Shown in pieces: positions 1-7,610 of a stretch of DNA of 33,469 nt. Both the position numbers and the translations under genes were made by a program. This stretch comes from Oscillospiraceae bacterium. Lineage in GTDB: Bacteria > Bacillota > Clostridia > Oscillospirales > Ruminococcaceae. The notes beneath the pieces are model-generated. The model was not told the DNA's origin. It did not search any database and saw only the letters and a program-made list of their open reading frames with translations. Numbering within the stretch: position 1 is the first letter of the stretch; each line of letters begins with the position of its first letter. The stretch is from assembly GCA_029068025.1 (NCBI GenBank), contig JAIEDJ010000304.1:1-33469 (forward strand). The letters run 5' to 3'.

Positions 1-1
1 C

Positions 2-424
2 CTAAAACGAATCGTATATAAGCGTAGTCCCGCCGACGACGATCCTCTGTTCCTCGCTGATCTTGCTGCGCCGAAGGATCGCCTTGATCCTCAGCAGCAT
101 TTCGGTCTCGTCGACGGGCTTGGTCATATAGTCGTCCGAGCCCAGCATAAACGACTTCCGCAGATCCTCCGCCGAGTCTCTGGCAGTGATGATCAGCACG
201 GGAACGTTTATCCCGCTCTCGCGCATAGCCTTCAGACAGCCGTAGCCGTCCAGCTTGGGCATCATCACATCCAAAATCACCAGATCTATATGCTGCCGCT
301 CCAGAACCGCCAGTACCTCTTCGCCGTCAGCCGCGACAAACGGACGATACCCGTTTTTTTCGAGAGTATACTCATACAGCCGGCGAATATTCGGCTGATC
401 GTCGGCGACCAAAATATTAAACAT
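2..424 (-). CDS. Response regulator receiver protein, cut short at the edge
   Basis: This is a phosphoacceptor receiver domain of a two-component system. Visible residues are the acidic pair D8/D9, the phosphorylated aspartate D52 in LDVMMPKLDG, T80 and K102 in the TKP motif. After the receiver (about residue 120) come a basic linker (RRSK) and VVGGTTLIYDSF, which resembles the first strand of an OmpR-type winged-helix output domain. A TAG at 2-4 then ends the frame, so the protein is 140 aa where about 230 is usual. It begins 5 bases after the ahcY stop on the same strand, so the two are probably co-transcribed. I cannot tell a true single-domain regulator from a frameshifted OmpR-type gene, because the window ends here. 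Receiver identity is certain; the state of the output domain is not. Confidence 0.85.
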   Translation of the reverse strand: MFNILVADDQPNIRRLYEYTLEKNGYRPFVAADGEEVLAVLERQHIDLVILDVMMPKLDGYGCLKAMRESGINVPVLIITARDSAEDLRKSFMLGSDDYMTKPVDETEMLLRIKAILRRSKISEEQRIVVGGTTLIYDSF

Positions 425-429
425 AGTTA

Positions 430-1686
430 TCAGTACGCTTCCCAGCTGTTAAGATACTTTTCCTGATCGGGGTTGAGCTTGTCTATACGGATCCCCCACG
501 CGTTCAGCTTGCGCTCGGCTACCTTTCTGTCGATAGTCTTGGGAACGTTGACGGTCATACGCTCGCCGCCCTTGAGGTTGTCCGAGTTCTTCGCGATGTA
601 CTCTGCCGACAGCGCCTGAATAGCAAAGCTCATATCCATGATCTCCGCGGGATGTCCGTCTCCCGCCGCCAGATTTACAAGTCTGCCCTCGGCAATAACG
701 AACACGGTCTTTCCGTTGCTCAGCTTGTAGCCCATGATGTTGTTGCGCGCCGTGTAGCTTTCAACGGCGATCTCGCGGAGCTTAGCCATGTTGACCTCAA
801 CGTCGAAATGCCCCGCGTTGCAGCAGATAGCGCCGTCCTTCATGTTCATAAACGCGTTTTCGCCGATAACATCCGCGCAGCCCGTCACAGTAACGAAGAA
901 ATCTCCGACCGCCGCTGCCTCGTTCATCGGCATTACCTTAAATCCGTCCATGACCGCTTCCATAGCCTTGATAGGATCTATCTCGGTAACGATGACCTCC
1001 GCTCCCAGACCCTTCGCGCGCATGGCAACGCCCTTGCCGCACCAGCCGTAGCCCGCGACAACAACGTTCTTTCCCGCGACGATAAGATTCGTCGTGCGGT
1101 TGATGCCGTCCCAGACAGACTGACCGGTTCCGTAGCGGTTATCAAACAAATGCTTGCAGTCCGCGTCATTTACCAGCACCATCGGGAACTTCAGCGCCTT
1201 TGCTCTGTCCATCGCCAGCAGACGGATAATTCCCGTTGTCGTCTCCTCGCAGCCGCCGAGAACGTTCGGGATAAGATCCGTGCGCTCGTTATGGATCAGG
1301 TTCACCAGATCGCCGCCGTCGTCAATGATGATATTCGGGCCGCAGTCGATGACCTTTGAAATATGGCGGTGGTATTCCTCATCGGTGGAGTTGTACCACG
1401 CGAACACGTTCAGTCCGTCGTGAACGAGCGCCGCCGCAACGTCGTCCTGAGTCGACAGCGGATTGCTGCCTGTAACGTACATCTCCGCGCCGCCCGCTGC
1501 CAGCACCTTGCACAGATACGCTGTCTTTGCCTCAAGATGTACCGACAGTGCCACCTTCAATCCCTTGAACGGCTTTTCGGCCGCAAATTCCTTCTCGATA
1601 CCATTCAGCAGCGGCATATTGCGCTTTACCCATTCGATCTTGCGCGCTCCGCTCTCCCACAGCTTTTCATCACGAATCTCACTCAT
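430..1686 (-). CDS. ahcY: S-adenosylhomocysteine hydrolase (adenosylhomocysteinase)
   Basis: This cytosolic enzyme reversibly splits S-adenosylhomocysteine into adenosine and homocysteine, using tightly bound NAD, and so relieves inhibition of methyltransferases. Family signatures are clear: SVHLEAKTAYL (49-59), TGSNPLSTQDDVAAAL (72-87), IDDGGDL (121-127), EETTTG (147-152), the catalytic lysine and aspartate in K178/FDN (181-183), the NAD site GYGWCGKG (212-219), and a C-terminal EKYLNSWEAY tail that closes the cofactor pocket. At 418 aa it is the shorter form common in archaea and anaerobic bacteria. The start is ATG at 1686 with AGGAGG upstream. The receiver gene follows after 5 bases. The SOD-like gene ends 63 bases upstream, with no obvious terminator between them. 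Confidence 0.97.
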   Translation of the reverse strand: MSEIRDEKLWESGARKIEWVKRNMPLLNGIEKEFAAEKPFKGLKVALSVHLEAKTAYLCKVLAAGGAEMYVTGSNPLSTQDDVAAALVHDGLNVFAWYNSTDEEYHRHISKVIDCGPNIIIDDGGDLVNLIHNERTDLIPNVLGGCEETTTGIIRLLAMDRAKALKFPMVLVNDADCKHLFDNRYGTGQSVWDGINRTTNLIVAGKNVVVAGYGWCGKGVAMRAKGLGAEVIVTEIDPIKAMEAVMDGFKVMPMNEAAAVGDFFVTVTGCADVIGENAFMNMKDGAICCNAGHFDVEVNMAKLREIAVESYTARNNIMGYKLSNGKTVFVIAEGRLVNLAAGDGHPAEIMDMSFAIQALSAEYIAKNSDNLKGGERMTVNVPKTIDRKVAERKLNAWGIRIDKLNPDQEKYLNSWEAY

Positions 1687-1749
1687 AGTTTTTGTCCTCC
1701 TGAATTTTTGATCCCGCTCAAACGAGATATTATCTGAAATTAATTTAAC

Positions 1750-2142
1750 TCACAGCACACGCTGAAACAATCCGCAGGCAACAGTGATCTCATCGCCGTT
1801 TGACTTAAGGTGCAGTACGATCGGTCTGCCGGCGATCTGCGTATGATCCGCTCGGTCAAGATAGATCTGAGCGGACGCGTTTCCTGTTCCGTCCGAAAAA
1901 ACGTCCGGCAGCAAAAGGATCTTCTCGCCCTTGTTCTCGCATAGCAGGCCCTCGTGAACATGAAACGCGAAGTCGCTGTTTATCGGCATATTTTCAAAAT
2001 CGCCCTGCAAATAGAGCCCGTCGGGCAGCGCGTAAGCATACACCTTTCCCCTGATATCGGGGTATTCCTCTCCGCCGCGAAGCTCAGCCTCCAGCACCGG
2101 TCTGTCCTGTTCAATAAAAGCGTAATCTGTTACATTTTCCAT
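1750..2142 (-). CDS. Cu/Zn superoxide dismutase-like protein lacking the zinc loop
   Basis: This 130-residue protein follows the plan of the small superoxide dismutase family proteins of clostridia. It has an early YPDIRGKVYAY strand, the copper-ligand motif FAFHVHEG, a late FSDGTGNASAQIYL strand, the IAGRPIVLH histidine and a terminal VACG that matches the IACG of SODs. The segment that normally lies between the FHVHE motif and the next strand carries the bridging and zinc histidines (HYNP...H...H..D type). Here it is replaced by a short stretch without histidine. Three of the four copper-ligand positions therefore remain and the zinc site is gone. I use ATG 2142 because GAGAGGTG precedes it; the longer frame would start with TTG at 2178 and has no such site. 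No signal peptide is seen. Activity as a dismutase is doubtful. Confidence 0.7.
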   Translation of the reverse strand: MENVTDYAFIEQDRPVLEAELRGGEEYPDIRGKVYAYALPDGLYLQGDFENMPINSDFAFHVHEGLLCENKGEKILLLPDVFSDGTGNASAQIYLDRADHTQIAGRPIVLHLKSNGDEITVACGLFQRVL

Positions 2143-2143
2143 A

Positions 2144-2176
2144 GAATATACACCTCTCTTCAAGAGAAGTATATTC
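2144..2176 (-). promoter_or_regulatory. Hairpin hiding the ribosome site of the SOD-like gene
   Basis: On the minus strand GAATATAC and GTATATTC pair over 8 bp. The interior continues with CTCT/AGAG pairing around a GAA loop. The 3' arm contains the Shine-Dalgarno GAGAGGTG, and the start codon follows immediately. This resembles an A/U-rich translational switch or RNA thermometer. The structure is seen in the sequence; any switching is inference. Confidence 0.5.
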
Positions 2177-2270
2177 AAATACCGCGCGTCCGATTACTAT
2201 CAGTCTGTCGATAACCCATTATTTGCATAAGTTCCCGGCATCCGATGGCTTCCCGACAGCCCGAAAATAA

Positions 2271-3107
2271 TCACTTTCGTATAAACAGCACCCCGAGCGT
2301 GTCCTCGCCGCAGTGACACGCCACCGTGCAGCCCGCGTCGGTCGCCGCGATCTCCGAGAAGCTCTTGTACTTCGCGATCTCGGCGGCGGCGTGATCGGTG
2401 TTCTCCTTGGATGTGGTATGCGTGATAAAGATCAGATCCTCGTCCACATCCACGCCTGTCAGTCTGTCCTTCACATAATCATTGATGGTCTTTTCGATAC
2501 TGCCGCGGTACTTCTTGATAACCTTCATCTTGCCGTCAATAACAGCGATACACGGCTTAAGCTTCAAAAGATTCGCTCCCAGCGCCGCGATGGACGAGCA
2601 GCGCCCGCCCTTGTGGAGATACTCCACATTAGCAACGAAGAATGTCGCGTCCACCTTGGGAATGATCTCCCCGAGAGCGGTGACGATCTCATCGGCGGAC
2701 AGTCCCTTTGCCGCCAGCTTAGCCGCCGAAACGGCGACCAGACCCTCGCCCGTGGAAAGATTCCTCGAATCCACCACCCTGACGTTCGGGAAGTCCTCCG
2801 CCGCGATCACCGCGTTCTGATACGTGCTGGAGAAATCCGAGCTGATCGTGATCAGCACAAGCTCATCGCACTCCTTGAGCTGCTCGGTGAAAAACCTTGT
2901 GAAATCGTCGATATTTACCGCCGCCGTTGAGCACAGCTTTCCGGTAGACCGATAATGCTCGAACACGTCCTTCTGTGTGATCTCAACGCCGTCCTTGAGC
3001 GTTTCGCCGCCCTTGTTCACATACAGCGGAACAACACTGATATCATACCTCTTCTTCAATTCCTCGGACAGATCGCAAACGCTGTCCGCACATATCTTGA
3101 CTTTCAT
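2271..3107 (-). CDS. DegV family fatty-acid-binding protein
   Basis: DegV/FakB-type proteins bind a fatty acid and, in Firmicutes with FakA, present it for phosphorylation. This 278-residue protein has the typical start MKVKICADSVCDLS, the early VPLYV strand, the CSTAAVNIDDF segment, the SSDFSSTYQNA loop that holds the fatty-acid carboxylate in the family, and the VDSRNLSTGEGL motif. ATG 3107 is chosen over the upstream in-frame codon at 3155 because AAGGAGG lies just before it. That ribosome site abuts the end of the repeat element at 3128-3232. The gene lies downstream of the 3323-3952 gene on the same strand, separated by 215 bases of repeats. No fakA is in view, so the partner kinase must be elsewhere. 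Confidence 0.93.
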   Translation of the reverse strand: MKVKICADSVCDLSEELKKRYDISVVPLYVNKGGETLKDGVEITQKDVFEHYRSTGKLCSTAAVNIDDFTRFFTEQLKECDELVLITISSDFSSTYQNAVIAAEDFPNVRVVDSRNLSTGEGLVAVSAAKLAAKGLSADEIVTALGEIIPKVDATFFVANVEYLHKGGRCSSIAALGANLLKLKPCIAVIDGKMKVIKKYRGSIEKTINDYVKDRLTGVDVDEDLIFITHTTSKENTDHAAAEIAKYKSFSEIAATDAGCTVACHCGEDTLGVLFIRK

Positions 3108-3127
3108 TTTATCCTCCTTATCTAAAA

Positions 3128-3232
3128 GAATTTCAAATTTCTCACTTGACTGCACGCTCCGCGCCTTTGGCGCTCCGCTTAGCAGCCAAGTGAGAACCGG
3201 TCGAAATTAAAATTTCGACCTATTTGAAATTC
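3128..3232 (-). repeat. Leader element copy A with terminal inverted repeats
   Basis: Ends are GAATTTCAAA (3128-3137) and TTTGAAATTC (3223-3232). Inside are two hairpins: TCTCACTTG (3140-3148) with CAAGTGAGA (3187-3195), and a perfect 10-bp stem GGTCGAAATT/AATTTCGACC (3199-3220) with a 2-base loop. Read on the minus strand, the element runs directly into the AAGGAGG of degV. The same ends recur at 19514, 20051 and 22057. Confidence 0.8.
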
Positions 3233-3247
3233 ACTGGGTTATCGTTC

Positions 3248-3326
3248 GTTGCTCTTGGCATAAGATCCTTTGCTGCGTATTTTAAGCGTTGATCTTGGCT
3301 TAATGCGCGCAATACTTGTTCGTCAC
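3248..3326 (-). repeat. Two direct repeats (40 and 39 bp) beside element A
   Basis: Units start GTTGCTCTTGGC (3248) and GTTGATCTTGGC (3288); the second ends CGTCAC at 3326. Only about the first 12 bases and the last few are shared. The second unit covers the stop codon of the gene at 3323-3952. Confidence 0.65.
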
Positions 3327-3952
3327 GCCTGTGCCGAGAGCGATTCCAGCAGGCGCTCCAGTTCTTCTTCAAGCGAGCTGTAAAACAGCGTGAACAGTAT
3401 ATCGCAGCTCCCCAGCAAAAAAAGATTCCTGTTGCTGATAGACGCGAGTGCGGGAACATATCCGTAAACATAACCCTTGAACCACTCCGCGTCATAGGCG
3501 GGCACACCTCTGCCCATCTTCACCATGCGGCGCACTTCCTCAAAATCGTCCGCGATGACGTTTTCGTAGTTTCCCGCGCCCTTCGCGACCACCATGTCGT
3601 ATATCGCCTTGATCTGCTTGTCGTTCAGCGTGCCGCCGCGTGTTTTCACGCTCTTAAGCTCCGGCAGCCGCACCGCGAACGAATACACCATAAGCGACAG
3701 CACACGCTCATATTCGGGAGAATTCATCTCCTTGCAGCGTTCCTTGTCCAGCTTGATACCCGTGTTGAACAGGCTGGTGGTGTCGGTAATGTTTTTGAGA
3801 GAGATCTTGAAAATGTCCTTTACGTTTATGTTGTAGAAATCCTTATCTGCGATCATGTAGATATATTTTACTGCGTTAAACAAGGAAACTCCTGCCTTTA
3901 CTACGGTATCCGAGATCATTGTAAAGGCGGTTCGTTCGCTGATAAACTCCAT
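3323..3952 (-). CDS. Unknown helical protein
   Basis: I do not recognise this 209-residue protein. It is rich in predicted helices, with a hydrophobic patch near residues 10-35 (TMISDTVVKAGVSLFNAV) and another near the C terminus (NLFLLGSCDILFTLFYSS), followed by an acidic amphipathic tail (SLEEELERLLESL). Neither hydrophobic stretch is long or uniform enough to call a membrane helix with confidence, and there is no signal peptide. ATG 3952 is preferred over ATG 3967 because GGAGG lies 8 bases before it, while the first ATG has no ribosome site. It has its own strong promoter (3993-4021), divergent from that of nadE, and its stop codon lies inside the direct-repeat array that leads to degV. 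Confidence 0.7.
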   Translation of the reverse strand: MEFISERTAFTMISDTVVKAGVSLFNAVKYIYMIADKDFYNINVKDIFKISLKNITDTTSLFNTGIKLDKERCKEMNSPEYERVLSLMVYSFAVRLPELKSVKTRGGTLNDKQIKAIYDMVVAKGAGNYENVIADDFEEVRRMVKMGRGVPAYDAEWFKGYVYGYVPALASISNRNLFLLGSCDILFTLFYSSLEEELERLLESLSAQA

Positions 3953-3992
3953 AGCTGTGTCCTCCATAAAGATGTAAAAAAGCCCTTACTTT

Positions 3993-4021
3993 ATTATACA
4001 ATTTTTTTCCGTAATTTGCAA
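3993..4021 (-). promoter_or_regulatory. SigmaA promoter for the 3323-3952 gene
   Basis: On the minus strand: -35 TTGCAA (4016-4021), exactly 17 bases, -10 TATAAT (3993-3998). The start codon is about 40 bases downstream. Confidence 0.75.
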
Positions 4022-4121
4022 GAACATTTTGAAAATAATCGGACAAATATGCCAAAACCGCAAATATATTTGTGGATCTCCTTATTTTTACAGAAAAAAA
4101 CGATCTTTTTTCAATTTATAC

Positions 4122-4150
4122 TTGAATTTTAAGGGAAAAAAGTTTATAAT
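4122..4150 (+). promoter_or_regulatory. SigmaA promoter for nadE
   Basis: -35 TTGAAT (4122-4127), 17 bases, -10 TATAAT (4145-4150). It is divergent from the promoter at 3993-4021. The start codon is 39 bases past the -10. Confidence 0.75.
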
Positions 4151-4188
4151 AAAAGATGAATACTATTATATCAGTCAGGAGAAAGAAT

Positions 4189-6108
4189 ATGCTGGACGGA
4201 TTTATAAAAGCCGCCGCCGCAACGCCTAAGATCCGCGTTGCCGACTGCGCTTACAATACAAAAGCGATAATCGAGCTTATCAAAGAGGCACACCAAAAGC
4301 GCGTAAAGCTGCTGGTGTTCCCCGAGCTGTGCATAACAGGCTATTCCTGCGGCGACCTGTTCTATCAGCCTGCGCTGCTGAGCGCAGCTTTAAGCTCTCT
4401 GAACGAGATCTCCGCCGCTTGTGTCGGTATGGATATGCTTATCGCGGTCGGCTGCCCGCTTGTGTTCCGCGGCGAATTGTATAATTGCGCGGTAATTATA
4501 CAGAACGGCGAGATACTCGGGGTTATCCCGAAGAAGTTCCTGCCGAATTACAACGAATTTTATGAAGCGCGGCAATTTACATCTGCTCCCGATAATGAAA
4601 ACAACAATATAACGCTTTTGGGCAGATCCGTGCCGTTCGGAACCGACCTTCTGTTCGAGTGCGAAAATATGCCAGACCTTGTATTTGCGGCGGAGATCTG
4701 CGAGGATCTCTGGGCGCCCGATCCGCCGTCAACACAGCTGGCGCTCGGCGGCGCGACGGTCATCGCGAACCTCTCCGCGTCCAATGAGACCATCGGCAAG
4801 GACGACTACCGCAGAACGCTTGTCACCGGACAGTCCGCGCGGTTGATATGCGGATATATATTCGCGAGCGCCGGCGACGGAGAATCCACCCAGGATCTGG
4901 TATTCGGAGGACACAGGATCATCGCCGAAAACGGCACAGCTATCGCGGAGAGTGAGCTTTACACGACGGGGCTTACTGTCACCGAGATAGACGTTCAGAA
5001 GCTGACGACGGAGCGCCGCAGAAACACCTCGTTCCGCAGCGGCTCCGAACGTCCTGAAATGCGGCGTATTTCCTTTAATATGAACATAGAGACGACCGAG
5101 CTTACAAGATCTATCGAAGCAATGCCGTTCGTTCCGCAGGACAGCACCAAAAAGAACGAGCGCTGCTCCAAGATACTGAAAATGCAGGCGCACGCGCTTG
5201 CTCAGCGCGTAACGCACACACACTGCAAGACGCTTGTCGTCGGGATCTCAGGCGGACTGGATTCCTGCCTTGCGTTGCTTGTCGCCGCCGAGGCAATGAA
5301 GCTGCTTGACCGTCCCGCGAGCGACATTATTACGATAACCATGCCCTGCTTCGGAACAACGAAGCGCACCCGCTCCAACGCCGAGATACTCTGCGGATGT
5401 CTTGGAACGACACTGCGCGTGATCGACATCTCCGACAGCGTAAAGCAGCATTTTGCGGACATCTCCCACAGCGAAAGCGATCATAACGTGACCTACGAGA
5501 ACGCCCAGGCGCGCGAACGCACGCAGGTCCTGATGGACGTTGCGAATGAAGAAAACGGCTTGGTGGTCGGCACGGGCGATCTCTCGGAGCTTGCTCTCGG
5601 CTGGGCGACCTACAACGGCGATCATATGAGTATGTACGGTGTAAACGCGTCCGTTCCGAAAACGCTTGTCCGCCATATTGTGCAGTACTTCTCCGAAACC
5701 ACTGACAACGCCGAGCTGAGCTGCGTGCTCACAGATATTCTCGATACGCCAGTCAGCCCGGAGCTTCTGCCCGCCAAGGACGGCGAGATATCGCAGATCA
5801 CCGAGGATCTGGTAGGGCCCTATGAGCTCCACGACTTCTTCCTGTACAACGGGATCCGATGGGGATATCCGCCGCGCAAGGTCTACAGACTGGCGCAGTA
5901 CGCTTTCGGCGACAGCTATAGCTCCGACGTGATCCTCAAGTGGCTCAGGACCTTCTACAGACGTTTTTTTGCGCAGCAGTTCAAGCGGAGCTGCCTGCCC
6001 GACGGAGTCAAGGTCGGCTCGGTATCGCTTTCACCGCGCGGCGACCTGAGAATGCCGAGCGACGCGTCCGCCGCCGTTTGGCTGGACGAGCTTGAAAAAT
6101 TAACTTAA
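4189..6108 (+). CDS. nadE: Glutamine-dependent NAD(+) synthetase
   Basis: This enzyme makes NAD from deamido-NAD, ATP and glutamine, the last step of NAD synthesis. It is a two-domain protein. The N-terminal nitrilase-type glutaminase has catalytic E46 (FPELCITGY), a lysine in GVIPKKFLPNY (about 115) and C171 (AEICEDLW). The C-terminal synthetase has the ATP P-loop SGGLDS at 354-359, and the later GTGDLSELALGW segment is typical. At 639 aa it is the usual length for the long form. ATG 4189 is used because CAGGAGA precedes it; the in-frame ATG at 4156 has no site and would add 11 unrelated residues. A good promoter stands just upstream, so it is the first gene of its unit; no terminator is visible after it. 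Confidence 0.97.
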   Translation: MLDGFIKAAAATPKIRVADCAYNTKAIIELIKEAHQKRVKLLVFPELCITGYSCGDLFYQPALLSAALSSLNEISAACVGMDMLIAVGCPLVFRGELYNCAVIIQNGEILGVIPKKFLPNYNEFYEARQFTSAPDNENNNITLLGRSVPFGTDLLFECENMPDLVFAAEICEDLWAPDPPSTQLALGGATVIANLSASNETIGKDDYRRTLVTGQSARLICGYIFASAGDGESTQDLVFGGHRIIAENGTAIAESELYTTGLTVTEIDVQKLTTERRRNTSFRSGSERPEMRRISFNMNIETTELTRSIEAMPFVPQDSTKKNERCSKILKMQAHALAQRVTHTHCKTLVVGISGGLDSCLALLVAAEAMKLLDRPASDIITITMPCFGTTKRTRSNAEILCGCLGTTLRVIDISDSVKQHFADISHSESDHNVTYENAQARERTQVLMDVANEENGLVVGTGDLSELALGWATYNGDHMSMYGVNASVPKTLVRHIVQYFSETTDNAELSCVLTDILDTPVSPELLPAKDGEISQITEDLVGPYELHDFFLYNGIRWGYPPRKVYRLAQYAFGDSYSSDVILKWLRTFYRRFFAQQFKRSCLPDGVKVGSVSLSPRGDLRMPSDASAAVWLDELEKLT

Positions 6109-6176
6109 AACTAACGGCACGTTGGCGATTTGTTAAAAAATTAATGACCGTATCATTATAATTGACGGGAGCTATT

Positions 6177-6839
6177 ATGTTAGAAAAAATCGAAAAAAAG
6201 CTGTTAGATTTTAAAACGGCAGGCAGCACAGCCGAGGACTTTTTTGCTGCCCGCCGTGCCAGAACAGCTAAATTCCGAAGGGTGATCCGCGCGTGCTTCT
6301 ATCTGCATTGTATCGCGGCGCTTGCCTGCATAGTGCTGTCCATTGCGTTCAGCGCGGGTTTCGATATAGTTAAGATCTCCGTCTGCGCATTGACCTCGGT
6401 GATCTTCGCGTTCTTTGCCGTCGGAGATCTTGAGCACGTGAAAGCGATCTCCTGCGTGATAGACTTTGCGTTTGCGGCAGGGGCGTTTGTCACAGCGGCG
6501 CTCGGCACACACAGTACGCTGTATATTATCTGCGGTATCATAATGTGCGTGCTGGGGCTGTCAATGATCCTTTCGGCAGCTGCAGCTGCCTGCAAGCGTT
6601 TTCTTGAAAACGCCTCGCCGTTTATGATACGGCGTGAGAACAGCACACAGCCTGCGGATGAATATGATGATATTCCTGACCTTCCCGAGGAATACAGGAT
6701 CAATCTCCTGATGGCGCAGGCTCAGGAACAGCAGCTGATCCCTTCACCACCTCCGCCTCCACCGATAAGCAAGATGCGGGAGCTGGCAGATCAGGTATGT
6801 GAAATAATCTGCGGCGGATCGGACAAAAGCGAATCATAA
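6177..6839 (+). CDS. Unknown four-helix membrane protein with polyproline tail
   Basis: Not recognised. The 220 residues comprise a charged cytosolic N terminus (1-38), four likely membrane helices (about 40-60, 64-82, 91-110 and 114-137), and a cytosolic tail. The tail is acidic (DEYDDIPDLPEEY), then Gln-rich, then carries a run of six prolines (191-196) and ends in a short amphipathic helix. The polyproline stretch suggests a protein-protein contact. The start is ATG 6177 with GGGAG 6 bases upstream; the reading frame extends back to a TTG at 6162 without a ribosome site. It lies 68 bases after nadE on the same strand. Confidence 0.7.
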   Translation: MLEKIEKKLLDFKTAGSTAEDFFAARRARTAKFRRVIRACFYLHCIAALACIVLSIAFSAGFDIVKISVCALTSVIFAFFAVGDLEHVKAISCVIDFAFAAGAFVTAALGTHSTLYIICGIIMCVLGLSMILSAAAAACKRFLENASPFMIRRENSTQPADEYDDIPDLPEEYRINLLMAQAQEQQLIPSPPPPPPISKMRELADQVCEIICGGSDKSES

Positions 6840-7024
6840 CTATCTGATTTTTTATGATCAAAAACATGGCGAAAAAACGAGCGTTTAAGCCGTAAACCGC
6901 GCTTGAAATTCTCTGAATAAAAAGAATTGCATTTCTTTGTGATTTTGGCTCTATCAAACAATTCATACGATATTAATAATCAAGTCTTTCATGATTTTTC
7001 AACGCCGAAACGGAGGTGTGAAAA
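6840..7024. other. Non-coding gap of 185 bases
   Basis: This A/T-rich spacer lies between the four-helix protein and the Gx transporter gene. I see no convincing terminator, promoter pair or repeat in it, apart from the ribosome site CGGAGGTG at its right end. Confidence 0.5.
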
Positions 7025-7579
7025 CTGTCTGCAAAAAAGCTCTCCTTTTCGGCGATTTTTATATGCTTTGCAGCGGCGCTTTCCGCCCTTGAAACAATGC
7101 TTCCGCCGATATGTCCGATACCCGGCGTGCGTGTCGGTCTCGGAAACATTGTCACGATGTTTTTGCTGTACATAGGCGGCAGCTGGAGGGCGTTTGACGC
7201 GCTGTTCGTTATAATACTGCGGTGTGTGCTGGCGGCGCTGATCGTCGGTTCTCCGATGAGCGCCATATACGGACTTGCGGGCGGCATAGCCTCATGGCTC
7301 GCCATGCTCTGCCTTTGCCGTATCTTCCCAAAAGACAGCGAAACAAAGCGCTTTGACGAACGTTTTCTTCCGTTTACGGCGGTAGGCGGCGCGGTATTTC
7401 ACATAGCGGGGCAGATGGCTTGCGCAGTGCTGCTCTACGGCACAAAATACGTCCTAGCCTATACTCCGATACTGTTGGCGAGCGCCATTATCGGCGGACT
7501 GTTTACGGGGTTTCTCACCATGCTGATACTTCGCAAATTTCCCGAGAAGCTGCTGAACAGTATACGAAATGTAAAATAG
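7025..7579 (+). CDS. Gx/ECF-type transporter (heptaprenyl diphosphate synthase component I-like), CTG start
   Basis: This polytopic membrane protein matches the Gx transporter family: ETMLPPICPIPGVRVGLGNIVTM near the N terminus in place of the usual LPP..VPGVKLGLANIV, then SAIYGLAGGIASWLAMLC, with about five membrane helices in 184 residues. The substrate is unknown; family relatives are S-component-like. The first ATG (7097) falls inside the conserved motif and would remove the first membrane helix. Upstream in frame, the only codon with a ribosome site is CTG 7025, with CGGAGG ending 8 bases before it, and the residues it adds (SAKKLSFSAIFICFAAALSA) form the expected helix. A TGA sits just above (7019-7021), so the start cannot lie further upstream. 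A frameshift is the alternative. Confidence 0.82.
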   Translation: MSAKKLSFSAIFICFAAALSALETMLPPICPIPGVRVGLGNIVTMFLLYIGGSWRAFDALFVIILRCVLAALIVGSPMSAIYGLAGGIASWLAMLCLCRIFPKDSETKRFDERFLPFTAVGGAVFHIAGQMACAVLLYGTKYVLAYTPILLASAIIGGLFTGFLTMLILRKFPEKLLNSIRNVK

Positions 7580-7610
7580 CCCACAAATATAACGCAAAGG
7601 AGCAAAGACC

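Noticed and set aside
652-1359. A 235-codon frame opposite ahcY
   Set aside because: It lies entirely over a well-conserved enzyme gene, has no ribosome site and has a shadow-like Arg/His/Val-rich composition.
1687-1749. An SAH or SAM riboswitch before ahcY
   Set aside because: The gap is only 63 bases, with no pairing pattern of the known classes.
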